64,000 nt of DNA from Ctenosaura bakeri (GCA_948474755.1 CAOLHI010001042.1:310001-374000), one strand, 5' to 3'. Shown: positions 10,321 through 21,931, counted from the stretch's first letter. Translations and numbers: made by a program. The notes: generated by a model from the sequence alone, not told the origin.

Positions 10321-11202
10321 ACAACAGGATATGTAGGAAGAAGGTCAGAAAAGCTGAAGCACAGAATAAACTCAGGCTTGCCAGAGACATTAAAACCAAT
10401 AGAAAAGTATTTTTTAGGTATGTCTGCAGCAAAAGTAAAAACAAGGAAATGATAGAGTTGCTGCATTGGAGAAGATGGCCAATTATTAACGGGGGAAGAA
10501 AGAAGGCAGAACTACTAAACACCTTCTTTGCCTCATTTTTCTCCAAAAAGGATAGACATATTCAACCTGGGGATGGGGAGCAGGTGAGTAAGTGGGGGAA
10601 ATGCAGCACAGAATAGGTAGAGAAGTAGTACAGGAATATCTGGCTAAATTAGATGAATTCAAGTCTCCAGGGCCAGATGAATTACACCGAAGGATATTAA
10701 AAGAACTAGCAGAAGTCATTTCTGAACCACTTGCAATAATCTTTGAGAACTCTTGAAGAACAGGAGAAGTCCCAGCAGACTGTAGGAGGGAAAATGTCAT
10801 TCCCATCTTCAAAAAGGGATAAAAAGAAGATCCAAATAATTATTGCATGGTCAGCCTGACATCAATATCAGGAAAGATTCTAGAGCAGATCATTAAACAG
10901 TCAGCTTGTAATTATTTAGAAAAGCAATGCCGTAATTACTACAAGTGGATTTCTCAAAAATAAGTCATGCCAGACTAATCTTATCTCTTTTTATGATAGA
11001 GTTACAAGTTTGATAGATGAAGGAAATGCTGTGGATGTAACATATCTTCCGTAAGGCCTTTGACAAAGTTCCCCATGACATTCTTACAAAGAAGCTAGTA
11101 AAATGTGGGCTGGATGGTGCTACTGTTAGGTGGATTTGTAATTGGCTGACTGACCGCACCCAAAGGGTGATCACCAATGGCTGCTTTCCATCCTGGAGAT
11201 AA

Positions 11203-12015
11203 GTGACTAGTGGGGTGCCACAGGGTTCTGTCCTGGGCCCAGTGCTGCTCAATATTTTTACCAGCGACTTGGATGAAGGAGTGGAGGGCATGCTGATCAA
11301 ATTTCCAGATGACACCAGATTGGAAGGGGTTGCTAATACTCCAGAGGACAGGATCAAATTTCAAAATGACCTTGACAGATTGGAGAGCTGGGCCAAAGCT
11401 AACAAAATGAACTTCAACAGAGAGAAATGTAGGGTCCTACACTTGGGCAGAAAAAGTAGAATGTACAAATATAGAATGGGGGACACATGGCTGGATAACA
11501 GTAAGTGTGAAAGGGATCTAGAAGTCTTGGTGGACCACAAACTGAACATGAGTCAGCAGTGTGATGAGGCAGCCACGAAAGCCAATGCGATTCTTGGTTA
11601 CATCAATAGGAGTATAGTGTCTAGATCAAGGGAAGTAATGGTACCCCTCTATTCTGCTTTGGTTAGACTTCATTTGGAATACTGTGTCCTGTTCTGGGCA
11701 CCTCAGTTCGAGGAGGATATCAACAAGCTGGAGCACGTCCAGAAGAGGGTGACCCAGATGATGGAGTGTCTGAAAGCCATGCCTTATGAGGAACGGCTTA
11801 GAGAGCTGGGTATGTTTAGTCTGCAGAAGAGAAAAGTAAGGGGGTACAAAATAACCATGTTTGAATATTTGAAGGGATGTCATGTCAAGGAGGGATTGCG
11901 CTTGTTTTCCACTGTTCCAGAGACTAGGACAAGGAGCAAGGGATTCAAGCTGCAGGAAAGGAGATTCTATCAGAACCTCAGGAAGAACTTCCTGACTGTC
12001 AGAGCTGTCCAGTAA
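11203..12015 (+). pseudogene. CR1 reverse-transcriptase remnant (270 codons open)
   Basis: Uninterrupted frame covering the second half of the RT domain and C-terminal region. GVPQGSVLGPVLLNIF is at residues 4-19. The catalytic F-A-D-D-type box reads FPDD at residues 34-37, a substitution beside the two catalytic aspartates. [15 protein letters not shown] lies mid-frame, and [20 protein letters not shown] near the end. The frame stops where the usual R-Q pair before WN has become Q-stop. The methionine taken as start is internal to the original protein. No function is expected. Confidence 0.9.
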
Positions 12016-12107
12016 TGGAATATGTTGCTGCTTCAATGGAGTGTGGTGAAATCTCCTTCTTTGGAGGTTTTTAAGCAGAGTCTGGAAGGCCATCTGTCAA
12101 AGGGAGT

Positions 12108-13009
12108 TGTTACCCTAAATTCGGGGGTCCCTCGGGGGAACACCTCACTGTGCCGCACATGATGGGGAATGGAAACTAGCCAGATCACAAGCAGTAGCAC
12201 TGCAAGAGGCAGGGTAACCTAGCACGGTCTTTTTATGCAGTGTTTACGGGGTCAGGCCAAGCCAAAAACCAAACCAAAATGTCTAATAAATGATTTTATT
12301 GAATGCAAATCTCACACACCAATGCACTCATACACACACGCACCCAAGAGCTATTAAGAAGCAAAAGAGAGGAAATTGGACAGAGGGAATATTGAAGAGG
12401 TGTAGTTGGGGTAATACTGCACCTTGTCCTGAAGTCCTGGGTCCGAGAAGGAAGCAAAGAAGTGGGGCTCAACACCAAGAGGACTGAGAGGATTGCTCGA
12501 CAAATGGAGCAATGGTCAGCTGGGGTGACCGGGAGTGATCTGAAGAAACACTCAAAAGCTGGGACTATTTGTAGGGGAAAAAGTACCTGGAGGGCTAATC
12601 CTTTCCCGGGGAGAACAATGGGTGTTGCAGTGGGCACGAAGCTCCATATTGGTCATTTCCTTGGCATGATGGGATTGTTAGGTGTTGCCAAAGTCTCTGG
12701 ATCTTCGGCTGTGTTTTGTGGTGTGACTTCTGGTCCTTGCCTGATGGGATATTTGCTCAACTTGAGGCATACATGCTAATCCTCTCAAGTCAGCATCTTG
12801 GGGCTGAGGACCCTTTGTTTATTGTGGGTTTGCTCATCTTGAGGTTTCCTGGAGTTACGTGAAAGCGGATTTTAATGGCCTGATCTAGTTTTCTGTCTTT
12901 CGACCGTACCTGCCTACGTGCCCCTTCGGGAGACCTCTCTGGCCCATGGAATTATACTTTAATATTAAAATTGTAGACCCTGGGATAGGGTTTCTCCTTC
13001 GGAGTAACA
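12108..13009 (-). mobile_element. Solo LTR B of an endogenous retrovirus, inside CR1
   Basis: 902 bp, plus-strand ends TGTTACCCTAAATTCGGGGG and TTCGGAGTAACA, flanked by perfect GAGT duplications (12104-12107 and 13010-13013). Antisense polyadenylation word TTTATT at 12295-12300. It is similar along most of its length to LTR A, including the AAGTACCTGGAGG region. It interrupts the CR1 copy cleanly, and CR1 sequence resumes on the other side. Confidence 0.9.
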
Positions 13010-13101
13010 GAGTGCTTGCATTGTGTCTTCCTGCATGGTAGAAAGGGGTTGGACTGGATGGCCCTTGGGGCCTCTTCCATCTCCTGGATTCTATGACTCT
13101 A

Positions 13102-14099
13102 AGCTTTTGAAATCATCAGAGGAAGAGGAATCCAGGAATAAAGATGCTCAACTCATGTCATCTGCACACTATAGTCTGCATGCAATTCAATTAGGTTCAT
13201 CAGGCCATAGCCTCTGGCACCCTAGCAACAAGAAAGGTAATTATGACAAGGCAATAAAAGCAAACCTTAATTATTATACACAGTTACATAGTTACAGGGT
13301 GGGATCAGAGTACGGATGGATAGAATTATTTTCATTATATGTCACCCAGTCAAAAACTGGGTTTCCTGACAGCCAGGAAAGCCTGTCAGGAAGAATAGTA
13401 GAACAATGAAGTGTTTGCAGGGTGTTCTCCCAGTATTCAAACAGCCTGAAGTGTTCTGGGGGATTTTTCTGCACTAAGGAATACCTGGCATTTCTGTTAA
13501 AAAAAAAAATAGTAACCAAGATCTTGCATCAGGACATGAAGCTACAATGGTGGAGTTCCATTGCTGCAGCTATGTTTCCTAATGTCACCCCACAAAACTT
13601 ACCTTAGGAGCTAGGCAGCATCAACAACAGAGGTATTTTTGAGGTGCTCAGCAGTATGGAAATGAATAAAGAGCCATCCTGCCACTTCCCAACAACCAGG
13701 CATTTGCTAGCAAGCAGATCCTACAGGATACTGCAGGGGTCCCTCTGGCTGGCTGTCAGGAAGTTCTTTCCTATTGGAAGAGGGCTGGGTGCTTCTTTAT
13801 TTACTACCCTGCTCTCCAGCAGCTCAGAAATGCCTGCATTGATGGTGCTGCCTGTCTTTCCAAGTGGGTTTTGGAGGGCACTCTTGGTTACTGCGTTTGT
13901 GCATTGAGTATAAACCCCAAATGCAAATATTTGGGGTGTTATAAGTCTCGCTTACAGCATTATAAACACTGAAGGGGATACCAGTCAGGAATACGTGCGA
14001 GGAACATGTTTTCTGTACAGAAAATGTGTTTTTTATGGAAGGAATACAAGCAAAAAACAAACAAACCCCAAAACAACCCACATGTCTTTCAGCACCAAA
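13102..14099. other. Unassigned sequence, no gene seen
   Basis: Anonymous DNA. A possible CR1 scrap (CTGTCAGGAAGTTCTTTCCT) lies near 13756. The open frames here have no recognisable family and no splice context that I can support. Confidence 0.4.
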
Positions 14100-14181
14100 C
14101 AAAATCTGAATGGTCATCTGCTGAGAGTGCTTTGATTGTGTATTCCTGTGTGGCAGAATGGGGCTGGACTGGATAGTCAAG
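14100..14181 (+). mobile_element. CR1 3' UTR fragment
   Basis: AATGGTCATCTGCTGAGAGT followed by GGGCTGGACTGGATAGTC matches the end of CR1 elements. The octamer tail itself is lost. Confidence 0.65.
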
Positions 14182-14800
14182 AGTGTCACACAGGTATCAG
14201 ATGAGCCTGGGCAATTGGGGAAAAAAACAATAATTAAGGAGACATAAATCTTATTGGAGGCGCAATACTCTCATTTTTCACCCCCATAGCTAGACACTTT
14301 GTATAGTTGTTTGTTGACTGGCATTTTTTGCAGTCCATGCAAACTCCAGCGAATGTACAGAGCAGACAATTGGTGCCCATGTTGCTCAAGTTCCCCACTC
14401 TGAGATTAAAGGGATGGCAAAGACAAACAGGCCTAGACAGTCAAACTTTTTTACCTGGAATGGGAGCAAGAGCAGAGTGGCAGGAGGGGAGAAATTGTAT
14501 GGATTCATTAGCAAATGCTTGCAAAGTGCTTTGGAAATGGAAAGTGCTAAGTGGCATTAATCAGGACCAGAATTTACAAGAGGAAATGTTCCTGAAATAA
14601 TATGAAAGGATAAATCACAGCAAGTCATGATGTGATGTTGTGGAGAGGGGAGTGGAGGGAAGGAAGGGAGATGTAGGTCAAGCTGATTCTGGAAAGGCTG
14701 TCCTGTGGCAATCGCAATGGGTGAAAAAAGTTCCAGGCAGAGAAAGTGTCTTTCAAAGGAGAGATGGAATGGCTATGGCTCCCTGTCCCCAAGCTGGTGA
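14182..14800. other. Unassigned sequence, no gene seen
   Basis: Anonymous DNA up to the LTR C boundary. No exon or repeat family is recognised. Confidence 0.4.
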
Positions 14801-15704
14801 TGTTTCCCCAAAAGTGGGTGACTTTGAGGTCCACCCATGATGCCAGTGTCTCTGTGAAACAGTGGGTAATTGCTAATTCATAGGGGAGGCCTATGAGAGT
14901 GGGGTAACCTCACAGGATCTTTTATACCTATAAATACCAGTACTAATTCAGGGGCATGAGTTAGAGATTAAAAGTATGTTTTATTGGGGAATATCACAAT
15001 CACATGCAAGATACAAGGAGTGTCACAACCACACAAGGCTAACCAAAGGAAAGGAGGGAAAAATTGGATGGTGAGATGTTAGGGCGAAACGAGTGATATT
15101 TACCTATCCTGCAGAGAAGAGACAAAGCAATGTGGCTCAGACTAAGAGTCCAAGGGTAGTACAAGAACAGAAGCAGCAGAGTGACAGATGGCCTGAGTCC
15201 AGAGTACTATGAGTTATCTGGCTCAGAGCTAGGGTTTAAATATTCTGTTTCTGCCCTGAGGGGAAGGTGTTAATGGCTGTCTTGCAGAGCAAACAATGGG
15301 TCTGGAATGAACTAATGGCTTTAGCATTAGTGACAAAGCACTGATGGGAATTGTAATAACTGGTTAATGACTGGGCAGGTGAGGAAACACAGGAACATTC
15401 TGATGGGAAGAGGGAGCAGGTTGGAGACAATCAGTTGCTCTGTCGAGGCAGTTTTGAATGCTATTGTTTCTGAAGGTTGAGTTGTTGAAGTGACGTTTGC
15501 AAGCTCATTAACAGCAGATCTTCCTTGACTATGACCTGGCCAGTCCTGAGGTCCCATCTGACCTGTTTTCATACATGTACAGCCAGTCCTCTTAGCCAGC
15601 ACAGCTTCTCTGATATAGCAGTGTATAATGTATACTTCAAGCCCATTAAATGATATTTGCCAATTACATCATATCATGGAGTGGAAGTGTACAGCATGGT
15701 AGCA
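14801..15704 (-). mobile_element. Solo LTR C, same lineage, degraded ends
   Basis: Aligned by eye with LTR F. Both have GACTTTGAGGTCCAC and CCAGTGTCTC near the U5-side end and close with GTGTA...GGTAGCA. Plus-strand ends are TGTTTCCCC and CATGGTAGCA. The polyadenylation word TTTATT is at about 14990-14995. No convincing 4-bp duplication remains, so the boundaries rest on comparison with LTR F. Confidence 0.7.
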
Positions 15705-16880
15705 ATGGCTTCTAGAATCCCTATTAGCATCATGGCCAAGTGTTCACAGTTGCCTGCTGGTATGAGGTGAGTTACTATGCATTCAGTAAGCCCTGCTAGA
15801 TGGCTGATGCTTACTCTGGAGTTCAAAGATGGGAGGCAGCTGGGGACAAGCCAGGGGAGTAAACCTTCCTGGTAGCACTTGCTGGCACTTTTCTCATGTC
15901 TGCTAGGGTAGGTCACACCTGCACAGTTCAGTTTCCATCTTTTGGTTCTGCTCTATATAAGCTTGGCAACCTATCTTCTAGTTCCCTTGTCCTGGGGTGT
16001 ATCTACAGGGCCCATTATATAGCCACAAGGCTCCAGAGTGTCGATCCTGGGATGTTATGAGTAAAATCTGATGTTTAGAGGTCCAGTTCTGCCAAAGGAT
16101 GCCTAGGAAACCAGCAACAGAAGAAGCTATGGTGCTTTTCTGTGCTGTAGGCCATTTGCTGCCTCCATTTGCCCCTGAAAGGGCTGGGGGAGAGGAAGGG
16201 CCCAAAAACCTCTTCTGATCCCAGATCCTGGAAACATAATTTCTGGAGACCACCATTTCCATCAGCTTCAGGAGATGTAGTCTTAAAAAGAGGGGAGGGC
16301 ATTTTTTCTAGTTCTGATTCCAGGCTGTTTTTAATGTTTCATCTATATGGGTTTTTCTTTATTTTCTTGATTTGCATTTTATGTTTGTTTTTCTCTTTCT
16401 TCTTACATGCTGCCCTGTGAAAATGGCTCCAGGGGAGCATATTAAAACTTAAAAGAAATAAAATAGTTTTAGTGGATGTCTTTGGCTTCTAGTAGAGTCC
16501 TTCCTGGACACAAGGAGAGAGAGTTCAAAAATTCATGTTCTCTTCCTGAAATTTTGAAGAAACGTATGTGTGTCTGTGTGCTTAAACTGGGATTTTTCCC
16601 ATCCACCTCAATTTCTGGGCTCCTGCCAATGGGCCAAATGAATGTCTTACCGCTCTTCAAAAGCAGTGTTTGATTGAGACATGAGAACTGATGTGCTCAT
16701 GCTGGGGATGAGTCGAACACCCCTAAGTTTGGTTCATTGAACATGTTTTTGCTCCCCTGAAGCTTCTGTGCTTTTCCCCAGGTGAACATTTGTGAAAAAA
16801 ATTCTGTTAAAAGGCCTGAATCCTACTGCAAGTCCCACCTAGGTTAACCTACCCTCCAACATTTCACAGATGAAAACCAG
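15705..16880. other. Unassigned sequence, no gene seen
   Basis: Anonymous DNA. The span around 16020-16300 looks single-copy, and no coding homology was recognised on either strand. Confidence 0.4.
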
Positions 16881-17058
16881 GGCCATTTCCGCACTAGAGT
16901 GTTATAGCGCTATGATTCCACTTTCAACATCCTATGGAATCCTGGGGTTTGCTGTTTCGGGAGGGGCTGGCTGGGAGGAGGAAACTGCAAGCCCCAGGAT
17001 TCCATAGGATGTTGAAAGTGGAATCATAGAGCTATAGCACTCTAGTGCGGAAATGGCT
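16881..17058. mobile_element. Short fold-back MITE with CAG target duplication
   Basis: 178 bp from GGCCATTTCCGCACTAGAGT to CTCTAGTGCGGAAATGGCT. The two arms pair almost throughout around a GAGGGGCTGGCTGGGAGG loop. CAG flanks both ends (16878-16880 and 17059-17061). One of the best-preserved copies. Confidence 0.92.
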
Positions 17059-17239
17059 CAGGAGATGTGGGGCCAAGCGACATCACAGTGTGGTCAGGGT
17101 GGCAGAAACTATTAACAAGGAAGGACACACAGGCTAGCAGCTGAAAAAGTGACAGAGGTTTAATTAGGACTTTCCCTGCCAAAATGTGACAGTTGTCGGG
17201 TATGTTACTCCCTTTGAATAAATTATCGAACAGCAAGTT

Positions 17240-18342
17240 CAAACTGATTCAACTGATTCAGTGGATTGACTCTAATGAGGAATACTGCCAATCAGCGACA
17301 TAGACTTGAGTCAATTGACTCAGACTCAGGTCAGACTTAAGTCACTTCAGTGACTCAGCTCAGACTCAATTAGACCATAAATGATTCACTGACTCAACTC
17401 AACTCAAGACTTGTATATTTTTAGTGACTGACTTGCTGCCCTTGGTTCAGTAATATAACACATTTATCAGAAACCTTATGGCTTTGAACGATGCTTCCAT
17501 CTCTTTTTGCCTACTGCTCACGTGACAATCTGTCTCAAGCCCAAAGTGTGGGAGCTTTTCTCAGAGGGGAACAGCAAATAGGTTAGGCAATGGGCTTGAG
17601 GGAGGCTTGAGGTCTGTTCAGCAGCCTGTCCCTGCTGCATATCGGAGGAGACTTCTAAAATGTTTCGTTAGAGCAGAAGACAAGACTCAGCCCCAAAGTG
17701 CAGGGTGCATTTCTCAGAGAGGAACAGCAAATGGGCTAGGCAATGGGCTTGAGGTGGGCTTGAGATGGGCTCAGCAGCCTGTCCTCGCTGCATATCGGAG
17801 GAGCCTTCTAAACTTTTCCTAAGAGCAGAAGACAAGACTCACTCCTAGAGTGCCTCATGTGTTTCTCAGAGGGGAACAGCAAATGTGTTAGGCAACAGGC
17901 TTGAGGATCCTTCCTTCTCAGTGGCAGAACTTAGAGGGTGTGGGGGAGTGGCTATATCGCAAAGGACATGGCCACTGTGCATGGGGGCATGGCTATGGGC
18001 CAGAACGCCTGGGGGGAATTTCCCCTCCCCTCCTTCCCCATATCCCTCTGTGACTGTTCCTTCTAAAGCTTTCAAAGCTTCAGTCATGGGAAATAAGAAG
18101 GATCCTGTTTCCCACTTCTGAAAAATCCTTCAGCTTTCAAAATGGGAAGTAAGAAGGATCCTATTCCCCATTTCCGAACCTGCAGATGGCAAAATTGCAA
18201 ATGTGGAGGGCCAACTCTGCTTAAATTGTTAAAACTGACTTTATTGGACACTGTCCAGAAATTCTGGCATACAGGTTGGGGTATAAAGTCAGCTCCCAGA
18301 CTTGAGACTTGACTTGAGACTTAGACTTAAATGCATCACTAC
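17240..18342. repeat. GACTTGA-rich composite repeat, possibly hAT-like
   Basis: The left part (17255-17420) and right end (18300-18335) are dense in GACTCA/GACTTGA words in opposite arrangements. The right end reads on the minus strand CAGTAGTGATGCATTTAAGT and the left begins CAGTGGATTGACTC, which could be decayed inverted ends. The middle holds a tandem repeat. It resembles a degraded hAT-type non-autonomous element, but that is inference. Confidence 0.4.
17500..17910 (+). repeat. 152-bp tandem repeat, about 2.5 units
   Basis: Anchors TCAGAGGGGAACAGCAAATA (17561), its variant at 17714 and another at 17866 give periods of 153 and 152 bp. Each unit also has AGGCAATGGGCTTGAGG and CTGCATATCGGAGGAG. 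Units differ by perhaps 10-15% by eye. Confidence 0.85.
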
Positions 18343-18508
18343 TGCCAATAAGATTCAGGGCAATACTTCCACATACTGAATATTACAGTCCACTCTCTGC
18401 ATGTGCTAGCTTGACTTCCATGGATTTGATTGTTTGTGAGTTTCTTCAACCCCTGCCTCCCCACCTCAAGTGCTTCTTTTTCAGGGGAACCTTCATTTTC
18501 ATTGGCTC

Positions 18509-19445
18509 TGTTACCCTGATTTCTGGGGTCCCTTGGGGGACACCTCAATGTGCTCCAAATAATGGGGAATGGGAATTAGCCAGAGCACAAGCTGTAGCAC
18601 TACAAGAGGCAGGGCAACCTAGCGAGATCTTTAAACCCTATTTTTATGGTGTCAGGCGAAGCCAAAAACCAAGCAAAATTGTCTAATAAAATGATTTTAT
18701 TGAGGGGAATTCACTCATGCATGCACACAAGATACACACAATCACACATTCACACAAGAGCTAGCTGAAAGAGAAAGGGAGGAAAAATTATAGAGAGGCT
18801 GAGGGATTTGGGGGAATTTATAACTACCAGTCCAAAAGAGTAGTGAAGAGCAGAAATGCATTTTGGCTTAGGTAGGACCTAAGAACAGTTCTCATTCAGG
18901 AGCCAAACGAACAGAGTGACAGGTAGACCTTCAAGAGGCTGCACTGGACATCCTGAAATCAGGGGCATTTGTACCCTGAAAATGGCTTGTGGCTGTGAAG
19001 GTTCCAGATGCAAGACAAAGGGAAGCTGTTGTGGACAATGGGTCTTTCACCTGTTGATGGCCTTAGTGCTTGATTGACAAAGACATGATGGATGTTGTGA
19101 TAGCTGTCTATTGTGGGTGCTGTGAGGACAGAGGAAAGAATCCAGGTGTACAAGGGATGGATATCTGTCAGTCAGTGTCCTGGTAGGCTCCACACAGTTA
19201 GATTCCCTGGAAAAGTCCAGCTTCTGTTTAAACCTCTTATCCGCGGGAATGGTGTGTATTTGCCTGACAAATGACTCGGTCTTACCTGGAGGAAGTTTTG
19301 AGTTGACCTGTCCTTCTCACATTTACAGTCAAATTCTTTCCCTCGCTCGGTTTGACCCCTCTGTCACCTCTCAGGCTTGAATTTGATATCAGAGCCAATA
19401 AAATGTGTTGCCAACTACACATGATGCCAATTAGGTATGGTGCCC
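18509..19445 (-). mobile_element. Solo LTR D, apparently recombinant
   Basis: Plus strand begins TGTTACCCTGATTTCTGGGG, nearly identical to LTR A over about 200 bp. After the polyadenylation word (TTTATT, 18696-18701) it follows LTR E instead, sharing CACACATTCACACAAGAGCT and TATAACTACCAGTCC. The far end is degraded near 19445 (GCCAATTAGGTATGG) and no target duplication could be fixed. The left flank is GCTC. Confidence 0.75.
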
Positions 19446-19835
19446 ATCCAAACCATACTGATATTGGAGACCCCCAAAGCAGGGTCTTATAGCTCCTTTT
19501 TAAAAAATGCCTCTGGTCCTACTCCTTCTCCTCCACCAGTCACTGCCTGGACAGCTAAAGATGGCTCACAGCTCAATTCTCAGCCCCACAAACCCTTTCC
19601 TAATGCCCCCCCTCACCCAAGGAAGCAAATGGGCAAAAGAGAGGAAGTATAGGGCTACCCCCCCCCACTTTACCTCTCCTTTCCCTGACCTGGTTTGGAC
19701 CCTGGATAACCATTCTCTCCACCATGCCTTGCTCCCTTTCTCACAGATACAGATACACACATTTTGATATCTGCAATTTTTCCACTTTTATGAGGGACCT
19801 GTGCTCCAACCCTAGAGAATGTAGAGGGCCAACTG
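19446..19835. other. Mostly unassigned; pogo/Tigger-like end at 19760-19835
   Basis: The right part reads GATATCTGCAATTTTTCCAC and ends GAGGGCCAACTG followed by TA. It resembles the right end of the pogo-like element at 28398-29508. The left boundary is not visible. No gene is seen in the remainder. Confidence 0.45.
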
Positions 19836-20082
19836 TAATTATGAATATAATTAATATTGAAATTATGCATTGAGATTTTATCTTGGCATTGCATTGTACG
19901 ATCTTTGTAACTGTCCAGAATTATGCATTTATTCTGCTATTTAATTGAACAGTGGTATTGCACAACTGAGTAAGCATGTGCCAACGCACAGCCATACACA
20001 ACAACACTGGATGCATAACACAGTTTTAACAATCTTGAACTAAATGCAGTGGTGCTGCACAGGATGAAAATGTCCAAACACT

Positions 20083-20262
20083 GGCCATTTCCACACAGGA
20101 CTGTTATAGCGCTGTGATTCCACTTTCAACATCCTATGGAATCCTGGAGTTTACAGTTTTCGGAGGGGCTGGGTGACCCCTCCGGAAACTGCATGCCTCA
20201 GGATTCCATAGGATGTTGAATGTGGAATCATAGCGCTATAACAGTGCCGTGTGGAAATGGCC
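20083..20262. mobile_element. Short fold-back MITE with ACT target duplication
   Basis: 180 bp, ends GGCCATTTCCACACAGGACT and CCGTGTGGAAATGGCC, perfect ACT duplications at 20080-20082 and 20263-20265. The arms pair through ATAGCGCT and CATCCTATGGAATCCTG. Confidence 0.92.
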
Positions 20263-21055
20263 ACTGTTGTAGCAACTGACCAAGGCACAAAATGACCTGA
20301 GCATTCTGGCTTTTTGCATATTTTCACTCTTTTGAGGCAATCTAAACACCACATCTTGTAGTGTCTAAACAGCGCAATCCCCTCTCCTCTTTTCTATTTT
20401 TCCAGCTATTTATCTCCCCAATCAGAGACACTGCCCTCCTCCTTCTAAATCCGACAACTCCCCCCCACAAAGCCTCTAAATTGGGAGTTAATTTGAATTC
20501 AGGTTTATATAATCCAGACATATCCCTTTGTAAGAGACAGGAAATGACTGAGGCATTAACCTCCTGAGAGCAAGGGCAGGGAGAAGAGACCATTTCCAGT
20601 TTGCTTTTGGTTTTGATTTAAAAGGAGGGAGAGAAATCAGCTCCAGTTTCAGCCGGCAAAGATTCTGGGCTCGTGAGCTGCCTGGGAAAGAGGAGGGGGT
20701 CTTGAGTTCTGGCCGTCGGCATCTTTGAAACAGGAAACACCCCTGGGTGGGAAGAGTTCCTCCAATGGCAGGTTCTCAGTGTGATGGCTTCACCCTGCTG
20801 TCCTAATGGACACCTCTTCAGGGAACAGAGCTGAAGGAGGAGGAAGCAAGAGAGAGGTAGTCAGAGGGACAGAGACAGCAGAGGTTAAAGGAAGGTCTCT
20901 GTCTCTATGAAAGCAGAGGTTACTTCCAGGTTCAACCTGATGATGGAGTTGCCCTCTTTTGTGTGGTTCTGCACCACTCGATGCCTTTGGAGATGAGTTC
21001 CACGCTCAGTGGAAGATTTCAGCTTCCCTTGCATTTAAAGCAACATGACAACTAG
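20263..21055. other. Unassigned sequence, no gene seen
   Basis: No repeat family recognised. The sequence looks single-copy, with some GA-rich patches near 20830. No exon is supportable. Confidence 0.4.
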
Positions 21056-21290
21056 GAGCCCTGGTGGCGCAGTGGTTAAATGCCAGTACTGCAAGCCAAA
21101 AGGTTGTAAGTTTGATCCTGCCGGGCTCCAAGGTTGACTCAACCTTCCATCCTTTCGCAGGTCGGTAAAATGAGTACCCAGCTTGTTGGGGGCATGTATA
21201 GAAATGTTCCGAAATACATGCTATTTGTAAGTTGTTCGCCACCTCGATCCATATGGAGAGGCGGAATACAAATAAATAAAAATAAAAAAT
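21056..21290 (+). mobile_element. tRNA-derived SINE (Sauria-SINE type), copy 2
   Basis: GGAGCCCTGGTGGCGCAGTGG head, GTCGGTAAAATGAGTACCCA middle, then GTTCGCCACCTCGATCC and GAGGCGGAATACAAATAAAT at the 3' end. The 3' tail resembles the minus-strand L2-like 3' ends at 24740 and 59222, whose complements also carry a CCACCTTGAG/GCCGCC-type block. The A and B boxes are recognisable. Confidence 0.88.
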
Positions 21291-21316
21291 AAACTATCCC
21301 CCACCCCGCTTCAAAG

Positions 21317-21488
21317 TACTGTATTTGCTGCTGTATAAGACTCAATCCCCCCCCCGAAAAATACTATTTGAAAATGGGGTGCGTCTTATACACCGGTGTG
21401 TGTTATATGCCAGCAAATAGTATTTGCCAGTGTATAAATGAGGTGCCTCTTATACATGGGTGCATCTTATACTCTGGTAAATACAGTA
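21317..21488. mobile_element. MITE with TACTGTATTTGC inverted ends
   Basis: Starts TACTGTATTTGCTGCTGTAT and ends ACTCTGGTAAATACAGTA. The inner sequence repeats the GTATAAGAC/GTCTTATAC motif several times. TA at both outer ends fits a Tc1/mariner-like or similar TA target, but the superfamily is uncertain. Confidence 0.7.
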
Positions 21489-21534
21489 AATACAATTCTG
21501 CAAAACCTAGAGGGTGGCTCACCAGGTTCTTGTG

Positions 21535-21681
21535 ACTCTTTGTTATTTTTATGGGCCTGCAAGTCGACTCCAACCCTCTCCTAGGGTTTTCTTGGCAAGA
21601 TTTCCTTAGAGGATGTTGACCATTCCCTTCTTCCTGGGCTAAATGAGTGTGATTTGCCCAAGGTCTTCAAGCAGGTTTTTG
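21535..21681 (-). mobile_element. CORE-SINE-like fragment
   Basis: Reverse complement of the SINE body: TTTTCTTGGCAAGATTTCCT, then GTGTGATTTGCCCAAGGTC, which corresponds to the GACCTTGGGCAAGTCAC core shared with MIR-type SINEs. The tRNA-like head is missing. It is followed directly by a CR1 tail. Confidence 0.65.
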
Positions 21682-21790
21682 TAGAATCATAGAGCTGGAA
21701 GGGCCATCAGGTCCAACCCCATTTTGCCATGTAGGAAGACACAATCAAAGTACTCCCAAAAGGCACCATTGAGCCTCCTCCTTCTGGACG
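21682..21790 (-). mobile_element. CR1 3' fragment
   Basis: GTAGAATCATAGAGCTGGAA followed by CAGGTCCAACCCCATTTTGC is the antisense CR1 3' end. It stops within 110 bp. Confidence 0.75.
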
Positions 21791-21931
21791 TTTGAATGCC
21801 TGAGAGGTCTAGGGCAAGCATTCTTAACCTTGGCCCAAGAACCCCCAGGGCTCTATGAACCCCCAGGAGTCTGCAGTGTCCTCATATGGGGTCTGAGAAG
21901 GCATGAATAAATCTTATCTTTTAGAGTGAGG

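Larger units (their letters stand above)
10321..13101 (+). mobile_element. Longest CR1 copy in the window, split by LTR B
   Basis: Begins in the connector between endonuclease and RT (VRKAEAQNKLRLARDIKTNR), passes KKAELLNTFFASFFS, then FKSPGPDELHRRILKELAEV, and reaches the RT core and C-terminus by 12016. It is cut at 12107 by the LTR at 12108-13009. It resumes at 13010 with the 3' UTR (GGTTGGACTGGATGGCCC) and tail GGATTCTATGACTCT. The part before 11203 has several stops and frameshifts. The endonuclease is missing, so this is a 5'-truncated, dead copy of about 1.9 kb without the LTR. Confidence 0.92.
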
